From contig NCGL01000009.1 of the NCBI GenBank assembly GCA_002256935.1, forward strand, positions 1 through 64,000: a stretch of 64,000 nt of DNA, written 5' to 3'. This DNA is from Bdellovibrio sp. 28-41-41 (GTDB taxonomy: Bacteria > Bdellovibrionota > Bdellovibrionia > Bdellovibrionales > Bdellovibrionaceae). The notes beneath the pieces are model-generated. The model was not told the DNA's origin and did not search any database. It saw only the letters and a list, made by a program, of their open reading frames with translations. The position numbers were made by a program, and so were the translations under genes. This document shows positions 33,701 to 40,398 of this stretch, in pieces. Numbering within the stretch: the stretch's first letter is position 1; each line of letters starts with the position of its first letter.

Positions 33701-36519
33701 TCGATCGCGCGCGTGTTTGCAAATAAGATCAATACCACGGTTAGAATTGCCTGCGTAGGCAGGCTTGTCTGCCATATTGGCTTTTTAGCATTGCCTATTT
33801 GCTTTTCCATCTGAGCTGCGGTCGACCATTCCAGTAACTGAGTTCGTGAAAGGAATCGACGATAGAACACACGATAAATAGCATCCACATGAATAACGGC
33901 TTGATGGGCTAAAAACCAGATATGGAATACTATTTGGTAAAGGTGAACTTTGATGTTGCTTAAAAAGCCATCCCAGCGTGCTTGACGTTTACCAAACATT
34001 AATTTCAAAGTGTTCATTCCGCTTTGAATAATAACTGGCAAAGACACTAGCGCTAGAACTAAGCCAAACCAAAATGCGGGTGAGCCTGGCAGAGAAATCA
34101 GTGACAGTGCTAGTAATAAAAAGGAGGTTGGTGAGACCAAGCTTCGTCGTAAGTTATCAAATATTTTCCAACGAGAAATTAGTGGTGTTCCAGATTTCAA
34201 AAACCACGGCATGGCTTGCCAGTCGCCGCGCGTCCAGCGGTGCTGACGGGTAAAGAAGGTGTGGTAAGACTGTGGATAATCATCAATAAATTCAATGTCA
34301 CTTAGTAATGCCGTCCGCACAAAGATACCTTCAAGGAGATCATGACTTAGGATCATATTTTCAGGGAATCGGTCTTTCAGGGCGGCTTCGAACGCATCGA
34401 CGTCGTATAAACCTTTTCCTGTGTAAGATCCCTCGTGAAATAGATCTTGGTAGACGTCGGACACCGCTGTTGTGTATGGGTCAATACCGACGTATCCAGA
34501 GAAAATTTTAGAAAAAAGTGAACGCGATGAACTTTCTAGGGAAACGCTGATACGAGGTTGCAGAATTCCGTAACCTTCTGTTATTCGTCCTGACGTTTTA
34601 TCAAAAACAGCACGGTTTAGTGGATGCATGGCTGTTCCGATGAGTTTAGAGGCTGTGTCGCGCGGCAGGCGGGTATCCGCATCTACCGTGATAACATAAC
34701 GAACTGACGTTAAAAAGTTTAAAGGGGCCGTTATAAGGTTGAAACTGGTGTCGGCTTTTCCACGTAGCAAGGAATTGAACTCATGGATCTTTCCACGTTT
34801 TCTTTCCCAGCCCATCCAGCAATTTTCAGATTTATTCCATTGGCGTCGGCGGTGGAAAATGAAAAATCGTGGACTTACATTTTCGTCTGCGTATTTTTGA
34901 TTTAACAAATCGATTCCGCGCAGAGAAAAATTGAGAAGATGTTCGTCTTCGTCCGTAGTTTCGGTTTTGGCATCCATGTAATCCGTGACCAATGCAAATG
35001 AAAGCTGCGGATCAGAATTTCCCAAATAGTGAATTTCCATTTTCTCTAGCAGTTCGGAGACCGTTTTGCGACTGGCCAGCATACACGGAATGATCACCAT
35101 TGTTTTTGCTTCCGGCGGAATGCCGCTGGTAAGATCTAGTTTGGGCAGGCGCTGAGGATGAATGATATGAGTTAAAATAAAATTTGTTAAGCCGAGAGCC
35201 AATTCGCTCGTGGGAATTAACGCTAGCAATCCTATACCAAAAAGAGTCCATGCTGTTGCTCCTTGGTTTTCAGAATAGAGTAACGGGAATGCTAAAATCA
35301 AAACAAGAAAAATACAAATCAGTGTAAAGTAGGTAAAAGTTTTGTTTGCATCTAGGACCGTTGAAAACCAGCTTTGTCGAAATCCTAAGTTTTGACTCAA
35401 TTTTTTAAAGCCCTCAGCGATCAGATAGTAGCCGGCATGAGATCGCCTTGGATCATTACCTTTTTCAGTTAGCTCGATGATGTCATCGGCAATATCGATT
35501 TCGGATGTTCCGGTTTTTTTACTGAGCATTTCGATGATATGGCGATAGCGATCACGCGTTTTAAAATCGAGTTTGAGGTAAAAAGGATCTTTTTCAAGAA
35601 TGCGGTCAACTAGGCTAAGGCTTTCAATAAAATCGCGCCAGTTCAGGCTGGACAGTAAACGCATGCTGGTAATGATGTTCGCTACTGTAACTTGATTGGC
35701 CACTTGTCGCTGTAGTGCCGCATGCACAGCGGATTCCGCAGATGAATCTTTTTTGTTTAAGTGCGTTTCCAAAACTTCCAGAGCGGGCCAAATTTCAGGT
35801 TCTTGATCACGAAGGCGTTTCGCAAGTTGAGCCATGTATACACTGTCATCCTGCTGCGAATCTTCGAGCTGACGTTTTAGTTCATCTGTTAGTAATTTAA
35901 ACTTATCTGGATCTACAACTTGGTCGAACATTTTATCGGCAAATAAATTCGCCGAGTGTCGTTTCTCGTGATCAACGACTGTGCGAACGGCAAGGCGACG
36001 CAGATTTTCTACTAGAACGAGTCGTAACGTAATTGGTAGAGCCCACAGTTCCCCAATCGTCAGCGGACTCGTGCGCTGATACGAAATGAAAAATCGATGA
36101 ATCGTTTCTGGCTCTATGTCGCTATCAGTGTGGGCAATCAGTGCCAGCGCTAGCGCATAAATTCGCGGGTAACCGGCAAGGTCACCAATCGCGAGTTTAG
36201 GTAGTTCTTTATAGTAAGACGGCGGCAGATCTTCTTGAATTTCGCGAAGCTGGTCTTCAACAATATGAAAATTATCTGTTAGCCATTCTGCCGCAGGTGG
36301 CATGGCCTCTTTGCGCTGCATAGATACAGTTAACGATCGATAAGATTCGACTAAGCGTCGACCATTCTCGCGCATACGCGGCAATAGCGGTTGTGAAACC
36401 GATGGGTCTCGGCTCACTTTTAATTCACCCGCTAAATAGGCCGCGTACTCTTCCAAGCGTTCGACGCTGTAGAGCTCACCGCGTATCGCATTTTCTATCG
36501 GTTGGTCCTCGATTTTCAA
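27799..36519 (-). CDS. ndvB: Cyclic beta-1,2-glucan synthase (NdvB/ChvB-type)
   Basis: 2906-aa inner-membrane enzyme expected to make periplasmic cyclic beta-glucan from UDP-glucose; size matches ChvB/NdvB (about 2800-2900). Order: helical N-terminal region (1-390), membrane segments (about 396-455), GT84 glycosyltransferase with DAD in VITVDADTRLPRD near 613 and RQHRW near 761, further membrane segments near 806-835 and 930, a glycoamylase-like region (GYNVSDNRFDRSLYD near 1343), then carbohydrate-binding and GH94 phosphorylase-like domains, with GDWNDGMNRIG near 2578 providing the catalytic Asp that sets ring size. It starts with TTG overlapping the stop of the upstream cytidylyltransferase, so the two are co-translated. 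All expected catalytic motifs are present. Confidence 0.92.
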   Translation of the reverse strand: MKIEDQPIENAIRGELYSVERLEEYAAYLAGELKVSRDPSVSQPLLPRMRENGRRLVESYRSLTVSMQRKEAMPPAAEWLTDNFHIVEDQLREIQEDLPPSYYKELPKLAIGDLAGYPRIYALALALIAHTDSDIEPETIHRFFISYQRTSPLTIGELWALPITLRLVLVENLRRLAVRTVVDHEKRHSANLFADKMFDQVVDPDKFKLLTDELKRQLEDSQQDDSVYMAQLAKRLRDQEPEIWPALEVLETHLNKKDSSAESAVHAALQRQVANQVTVANIITSMRLLSSLNWRDFIESLSLVDRILEKDPFYLKLDFKTRDRYRHIIEMLSKKTGTSEIDIADDIIELTEKGNDPRRSHAGYYLIAEGFKKLSQNLGFRQSWFSTVLDANKTFTYFTLICIFLVLILAFPLLYSENQGATAWTLFGIGLLALIPTSELALGLTNFILTHIIHPQRLPKLDLTSGIPPEAKTMVIIPCMLASRKTVSELLEKMEIHYLGNSDPQLSFALVTDYMDAKTETTDEDEHLLNFSLRGIDLLNQKYADENVSPRFFIFHRRRQWNKSENCWMGWERKRGKIHEFNSLLRGKADTSFNLITAPLNFLTSVRYVITVDADTRLPRDTASKLIGTAMHPLNRAVFDKTSGRITEGYGILQPRISVSLESSSRSLFSKIFSGYVGIDPYTTAVSDVYQDLFHEGSYTGKGLYDVDAFEAALKDRFPENMILSHDLLEGIFVRTALLSDIEFIDDYPQSYHTFFTRQHRWTRGDWQAMPWFLKSGTPLISRWKIFDNLRRSLVSPTSFLLLALSLISLPGSPAFWFGLVLALVSLPVIIQSGMNTLKLMFGKRQARWDGFLSNIKVHLYQIVFHIWFLAHQAVIHVDAIYRVFYRRFLSRTQLLEWSTAAQMEKQIGNAKKPIWQTSLPTQAILTVVLILFANTRAIDSISIGWAAAILIWMSYPLAAKFISRHQSREQKPIQEEDQRLLRHIARRTWHYFEDFVGAKDNWLPPDNHQQIPNAVTAHRTSPTNIGLYLLSVSSVRDFGFITTSQMMLRLHQTLQSMMKLERHEGHFLNWYDTQTLAPLHPKYVSTVDSGNLAGYLIVARQTCLDLPKSKIVDPSFLLGLQDIVKIIEHELTPYKDSTRPLIALLRDCKRCLCEPVTQDLNLLVIHLKSIRQSFEKTKIYIMNYRSDSTEEILKWMNLGIDQITTQQSELLKKAPWTQDLFTSTENHLTDVVPILGLKWKQMVRTVRPESDLIHLKTSYQSSIEELTSIIKTVSEEKPSAVPLLESIKKLLEHVKQAQTDLDKSFQLAQSSADILNKLFNEMNFDFLLDKKREVFSIGYNVSDNRFDRSLYDLLGSEARLASFVAIAKGDAPQEHWFRLGRQLVPSAGGRALVSWTASMFEYLMPNLVLHDYRNTLLNETLHTVVEGQIAYGNEHRIPWGVSEAGYNARDLQMNYQYGPFGVPGFGLKRGLSHDLVISPYSTILAAMVKPHAAIENMKRLIKNNVLSAYGFFEAIDYTRERLPQNEKFAVIRSFMAHHQGMSLVALNNVLNKSIVRERFHSDPRIRATQLLLQERIPHGVNPVPPKAAEIEIEVQRQPTNNALIRNYNNPDGVTPRTHLLSNRTYSVMISTAGGGYSKCGGVGVTRWKEDATRDHLGSFIFIKNKTDKALWSSSFQPLPTLPEEYQVTFSEDKAEFRRRDGDVSTHTQIIVAPEDNVEIRHITLTNHSGKAKTIELTSYLEPTLNPPNNDLDHQAFSKLFIQTEYLASKNALLAKRRKRSDQEIENWSLHVVVVDGHVTSNIQYETDRNNFIGRGRSISKALALLEDGNLSNKTGAAIDPILSLRIQIELPEYGKAQIAFTTGLTQSKEKALELADRYHDIHAFDRETKRAWTQAQADLLHLNIDSQTAYLFQRLAERILYSEPSLRPPTHQRVANTNQQSSLWPSGIGGDLPIVVVRIDDQKDMAVVRKLLRCHEYLRLKGLVYDFVIINEHDSNYFQDVQDDLHQQIRSTGGHGWLNKNGGIFVLRKNITPAKDLAHIQAVARVSLTASEPLEEQINRRPTEEKYPPLAKYRYADKIADKKGVRLGSSLKLDLEFFNGCGGFTRDGREYVTILKQDVWTPAPWINVIGNKQGFGFQISEAGAGFTWNANSQANRLTPWSNDPIIDPPGEILYLRDDETGEIWTPTPLPIRSDEPYIIRHGQGYSTFEHTSHEFEHTLTMFVPVDDTVKISLLKIKNTSNRKRKISITSYTEWVLGTRREKTAAYLICDIDADSGAIFAKNPHDNEFANKVAFADISSSDITFTCSRKEFIGRNGNYADPIALKRQGLSKKQGTGQDPCAVLQSSVEIAAGEIFEVSILLGQTESKELARELIQRYEDLSKVKQAQAEVIKYWDDLITTVQIKTPEPSLNILMNRWLMYQTLSCRYWARTAFYQSGGAYGFRDQLQDCMAFVYSDPKLAREQIIRASERQFKEGDVQHWWHPPTGRGIRTTMSDDLLWLPLVVSFYIQTTGDQSILDVKTHFIEAPILNPGQEDSYTQPAISQESASILEHCIRAINRSLPLGQNGLPLIGTGDWNDGMNRIGVHGQGESVWLGWFFYKVLNDFMPHLTVADQNRYRAHMDLLKTSLETSGWDGEWYRRAYFDDGTPVGSHLSDECKIDSISQSWSVISKAGDENRIQQAMQNVEKHLVKKDSNLILLLTPPFDKGAKDPGYIKGYIPGVRENGGQYTHAAIWVIMAFAELGQGDKAMEFYNMINPILHSQAQADTLKYKIEPYVLAGDVYGEPPYVGRGGWSWYTGSSSWYYRAALESILGFQLRGDKLKINPCIPETWRSFEIKYRYQETQYTIEVRNPNGCRKGAVKMEQDGQVLPDAEISLVNDKREHHVVVTLLDKLPEPPNLNLSTPI

Positions 36520-36980
36520 ACGAGTGCAGCCTTTTCAAAAATAGATTTAGGCTTTGGGGGAACGTTGCCACGGATACGGTCGCGCAAGCCAGACGAGCTG
36601 AAACCATGTTTGCGATCGATAAAATGTATTGGGATGTCGCTAATGTTTTTTCCCGTGTAGTCTTTATTGCGATAATCTTCGCCTAGAAAGCGTATGTGAG
36701 GGCGCTCGTTAATGAGCATCAAATATAAGTCATCTTCTGTTTCGTAAGGGATCACTTTGCTGATATACTTGCAGCCACTTAATTTGATGTAGCGCTCGTA
36801 CGCAGACTCAACTGGCTTGTTTTTTTCACCACGTTCCTTTGAGGGGTCGATATGCAAGCCAACTATTAAGTAATCGCAGTTGTCTGCACATTCTTTTAGC
36901 ATCATCATATGACCTGCATGAGGCCCAAGATCAAATGCACCGGCGATAAATCCTTTTTTCGTTTTGCTTGTCATTTCCAT
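36516..36980 (-). CDS. Cytidylyltransferase-like nucleotidyltransferase (TagD-type)
   Basis: 154-aa HxGH-superfamily enzyme. The signature GAFDLGPHAGHMMML near residue 12 provides the nucleotide-binding HAGH, and SSSGLRDRI near 134 is the C-terminal ISTT-like motif. It resembles glycerol-3-phosphate or other cytidylyltransferases that make CDP-activated alcohols. Lys-containing RGEKNKPVESAYERY matches the substrate-activation region. AAGGGAAC lies upstream of the ATG. The stop overlaps the TTG start of the glucan synthase, so the product may supply an activated substituent for the glucan; this is inference from coupling only. Confidence 0.82.
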   Translation of the reverse strand: MEMTSKTKKGFIAGAFDLGPHAGHMMMLKECADNCDYLIVGLHIDPSKERGEKNKPVESAYERYIKLSGCKYISKVIPYETEDDLYLMLINERPHIRFLGEDYRNKDYTGKNISDIPIHFIDRKHGFSSSGLRDRIRGNVPPKPKSIFEKAALV

Positions 36981-37161
36981 CAGATGTTCCCTTTAGCCTT
37001 GTTTGGCGATAATGGGGCATATTTCCACAGCTGTGTAGTAATTTTCCCCGGGTTTTTTTCTCAAGTGAGCGTAATGCCTTGTTGGGCTTTATGGGTTTGT
37101 TTAACAGCATAGGGAGTGCCAAGGGAGCATAGCCAGCCTTGAATTGGGAACATTTTATCAA

Positions 37162-37859
37162 ACTCTCGAAGATTATTTGGATATTTCAAACTCTATGAAT
37201 ATTAAAGCTGGCTGACTAACTCCAATCAAGTGCATATGCAGGTTGTTTAAATATTGTTTGTAAAATGAAGTAGATTACTTTACCCATTACGTTTTTGGAT
37301 TTCTATAGAAAGAGATAGATCAGGGTTTTGCATGCGCTAAGGCTCTATCAATACGGTCGAGCAGCAAATAGTATTTGTAGTGTTCACGAATGGCTATTTG
37401 CGCAAATCAGGGGTCGATTTTCAAGGCGGCACTGATAAACTTGGTTACAAGCTACCTGATTTGACTGCGGCAAAAGTATTATCCTTAGTCAGATAGAAAG
37501 GTCTTGCAAGTTTGCTACTTTCTGCTACGTTCAAGTTAACAACTACTGTCATTGCGGGCACTTACGGAGTTGCCGCCCTCGCAACCATTTTTCCCTTTAG
37601 GGAAATTAAGTAATAGCCGATAAGTAAACAAGCATAGTATCAACCAAGTTCGTAATTCTAGCAAATTTCCGAAGTATCAAGAGAGTCCCCAATAAGCACA
37701 TACATTATTAATAGTCCCGTAACACGATTTGTTCGCAGTCGTATGTTTTTGATTATCCTTATCCACACATTTGTATTTTATATTTAGATTCGTTTTGTTA
37801 ATCTTTCTATAGTTTTTTATGTTTAAAATTTATCCATTAGACGTTAAACTCATGTAACA
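37162..37859. other. Long intergenic region with a decayed ORF
   Basis: No intact gene is seen in about 700 bp. It contains the degenerate frame listed separately (37341-37613). The last 120 bp before 37860 are strongly AT-rich and probably hold the promoter of the Hsp70-like gene. The remainder shows no hairpin or repeat I can support. Confidence 0.5.
37341..37613 (+). pseudogene. Relic of a small protein gene interrupted by an in-frame stop
   Basis: One frame reads without interruption except for a TAG at 37494-37496. Before it comes a polar stretch (GVDFQGGTDKLGYKLPDLTAAKVLSLVR), after it a hydrophobic C-terminus (TVIAGTYGVAALATIFPF) ending at TAA 37611-37613. No convincing start codon remains. 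The amphipathic-to-hydrophobic layout looks protein-like rather than random, so I read it as a decayed gene. The family is unknown. Confidence 0.35.
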
Positions 37860-39179
37860 ATGACTTTAACATCATCTTCATCGTCCGCGATTTCCAGCGC
37901 GCCAGAAACTATTTTAGCTATCGATTTTGGAACCAGTCACTCTTTAGTGGGCGCACTTCACAACGGACAACGCATTGATAGTTTAGCTATTGATCCGTCT
38001 AGTTCCGATCCAACCTTAATGCGGACACTTCTTTATTTTCCTACTCCCGACCGGTGTTTTTATGGGGCCGATGCTTTAAAAAAATACACCGAGTTTGAAA
38101 TGGAAGGACGACTATTTAGATCCTTTAAGTCCCATTTGCCCAATAAATTTTATTTGGGGACTGTTTTTGAAAATCGTATTTTATCGTTAGAGAATATGAT
38201 CGGCCTGTTTTTACTCGAGTTGAAAAAACGCGCCGAAGCTGTTTTGAAAACTAAAGTCACTAAGGCAGTGATCGGACGACCGGCGCGGTATTCAATGGAT
38301 CCCGCGGCTGACGAGTTTGCGATTCATAGAATGAAAAAAGCAGCCGAGTACGCTGGGTTCACCGATATTAAATTTGTTCCCGAGCCGCTAGCCGCGGCTT
38401 TGGAATTTCGTCGCGGTATCCATCAAGATAAACTAATTTTGATTGGCGATTTTGGCGGTGGTACCTCCGACTTTACCATCATGAAAATTACGCCGAATGA
38501 ATTTCAGAAAGAAGATGTTTTGGCAGTGGACGGATGCCCACTGGCCGGGGATGCTCTGGATAGCGTTTTTATGAGCTCACGATTAAATCGCACCTTTGGC
38601 GCGCAAACAAAATACAGGCTTCCTATGTCGAGCAACTTGATGACAATGCCAGTGTCGGTTATGGATAAGTTAAATAAACCGGCGCAGATCGTTCATTTGA
38701 AAGAACGTGACACGTACGAATTTATCAAAGAAGTGCGCAAATGTGCCTTGCGAGAAGAAGATAAACAAGCGATCGATCGCCTTTTTATCTTGCTCGAAGA
38801 TCAACAAATTTTTGCCTTTTTTGAAGAAATTGAAAAAACAAAAAAGAACCTTTCAGAAAAACCAACTAGCGCATTTAAATTTGATTATCCCGATTTAGAA
38901 ACATCCGAAGTGTTTTCAAGTGTTGAATTTGAAGATTGGTCTGAGAATGTTAAAACCGAAATCCTATCAGCTCTTGATCGCTGTCTGGCGCAGGCTGGGG
39001 TAGAGGATTCACAAATCGAGCATGTATTCTTAACCGGCGGTACCGCGCACGTTCCATTTATCCAAAATGAATTTATTGGTCGTTTTGGCGCCGAGAAAAT
39101 GCAGACAAAGAATTTCTTTCACTCGATTTTATCGGGGTTGATTGAAAGTGCCAAGTCTTGGGATCAGCTGGGAGGCTAA
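37860..39179 (+). CDS. Hsp70-family chaperone-like ATPase (YegD-like)
   Basis: 439-aa protein covering only the actin-like nucleotide-binding domain of Hsp70; the substrate-binding domain is missing, as in E. coli YegD. Phosphate-1 motif AIDFGTSHS near residue 21, GRPARYS near 139, FVPEPLAAALEF near 176, phosphate-2 LIGDFGGGTSDFTIMKI near 197, and the adenosine motif VFLTGGTAHVPF near 393. It probably binds and hydrolyses ATP in the cytoplasm; the client is unknown. The ATG at 37860 has no clear ribosome site. It is a single-gene unit between decayed sequences. Confidence 0.87.
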   Translation: MTLTSSSSSAISSAPETILAIDFGTSHSLVGALHNGQRIDSLAIDPSSSDPTLMRTLLYFPTPDRCFYGADALKKYTEFEMEGRLFRSFKSHLPNKFYLGTVFENRILSLENMIGLFLLELKKRAEAVLKTKVTKAVIGRPARYSMDPAADEFAIHRMKKAAEYAGFTDIKFVPEPLAAALEFRRGIHQDKLILIGDFGGGTSDFTIMKITPNEFQKEDVLAVDGCPLAGDALDSVFMSSRLNRTFGAQTKYRLPMSSNLMTMPVSVMDKLNKPAQIVHLKERDTYEFIKEVRKCALREEDKQAIDRLFILLEDQQIFAFFEEIEKTKKNLSEKPTSAFKFDYPDLETSEVFSSVEFEDWSENVKTEILSALDRCLAQAGVEDSQIEHVFLTGGTAHVPFIQNEFIGRFGAEKMQTKNFFHSILSGLIESAKSWDQLGG

Positions 39180-39218
39180 GTGTTTGACCATATAGATTTC
39201 CGATGTAAAATTTTATAA

Positions 39219-40281
39219 ATGAAAAAAAGCCGACTCTTTACTATCATATTTATCTCTCTGACAGCCGGATTTGTATTTTGGTATAAATTTATACGAAGCA
39301 ATGGCTCGCGCGACGGGCGGGCAAGTCATGCATTTTGATAAAAGTAAATCGGGGCCAGATCAAACTGCACAAATGACCGCGCTAGCGCTGCAAAGTCTGA
39401 AAGAAAAGGACTACGTGATGCTATGGCGAGCCGAAGGTGTCAGTGGTCACAGCCCTACTGAATTTTCATTTGATGTGGATAGTTCAATTTCCGATCTGTC
39501 CGTTTTTGTTTCGGGTATTTCGAGTCGACCAGAGTTTATCCTTTTAAATCCTAGCAAATCCGAAGTGGCGCCGAGTTCTATTTTAACTGCCGATCAATCA
39601 ACGACGAAGATATTTCTAGTTCCGATAGCAGGACAGTGGCGACTACGTATTTTAAAATCAGATAATATCAGTGTTTATGTGCGTGCTAAATCTGAAATCG
39701 ACGTCACCAGTATCGGGCCTGTGCAAAGGGACGGACGCCCCCTGGTCATGAAGGATTTTTCCCCTACACGGGGCCTTTAAAAGCGGGTAGTACGCAAAAT
39801 TTTACGGCTGAATTAGGTTCGATTTACCGTGTCTTGGAAAAATCAGCAAGGCCAAGCATCTCGGCGTATGGACGAAAAAACATTTGAATTAAATCAGCTC
39901 GAGAGAGTGAATTTTAAATTAGAACGAAACGAGGCCGAAAATTCAGCCGTTTGTAAAGCCGCTAGTTATTTAGGTACCTATCTTGATTCGGCAACCAACG
40001 CTACAATGATGTTAATGTGCGTAAGTAACTCGGGTGTGTTTTCATCGCAGATAACTTTTAGTTTACCCCTAGAGTCCGATATCAAATTAAAAACATTTCG
40101 ATTAGTGAGTCCCGATTACGTTAAAATGAATTTAGAAGATTGTAATCTAGCCGCGAAGAGTATTTCGTCATTTCCAAAAGTTATCGAAAGATCTGACGGC
40201 AAGAAAGTTGAGTTTGCATTTAGCTGTCAGCAGGACGCCGGTGGTCTTAGAGGGGTAATCGGCGTTAAGGCGAATCAATAA
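39219..40281 (+). pseudogene. Frameshifted remnant of an exported VWA/hemicentin-like protein
   Basis: An ATG at 39219 encodes a signal peptide (MKKSRLFTIIFISLTAGFVF) in one frame. The continuation GINLYEAMARATGGQVMHF, typical of the region just after a VWA domain, is in another frame (39271-39780). Coding sense then shifts again near 39760 (YTGPLKAGSTQNFTAELGSIYRV) and near 39830 to the frame ending at 40281. The expected VWA domain of about 200 residues is absent between the signal peptide and LYEAMA, so an internal deletion accompanies at least three frameshifts. Sequencing error alone would not explain the missing domain. The gene is therefore decayed; parts are still long open frames (169 and 150 codons). 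Confidence 0.65.
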
Positions 40282-40312
40282 CAAGAGGTTGAAAAATCAT
40301 CTGGAGCTAAAC

Positions 40313-40340
40313 AACATCTTCCCGCTTTCAGCGGGGTGTT
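40313..40340. other. Hairpin without T-run before the hybrid kinase
   Basis: CCCGCT (40321-40326), loop TTC, AGCGGG (40330-40335), extended by AACA/TGTT at the base. It lies between the decayed VWA gene and the kinase start at 40399. It may be an old terminator of the decayed gene or a leader structure. Confidence 0.4.
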
Positions 40341-40398
40341 ATTGGTACAAACCCTTGAATGCCTTGACTTAGCAGTGTGTAAAATCTAACTATGTCCT

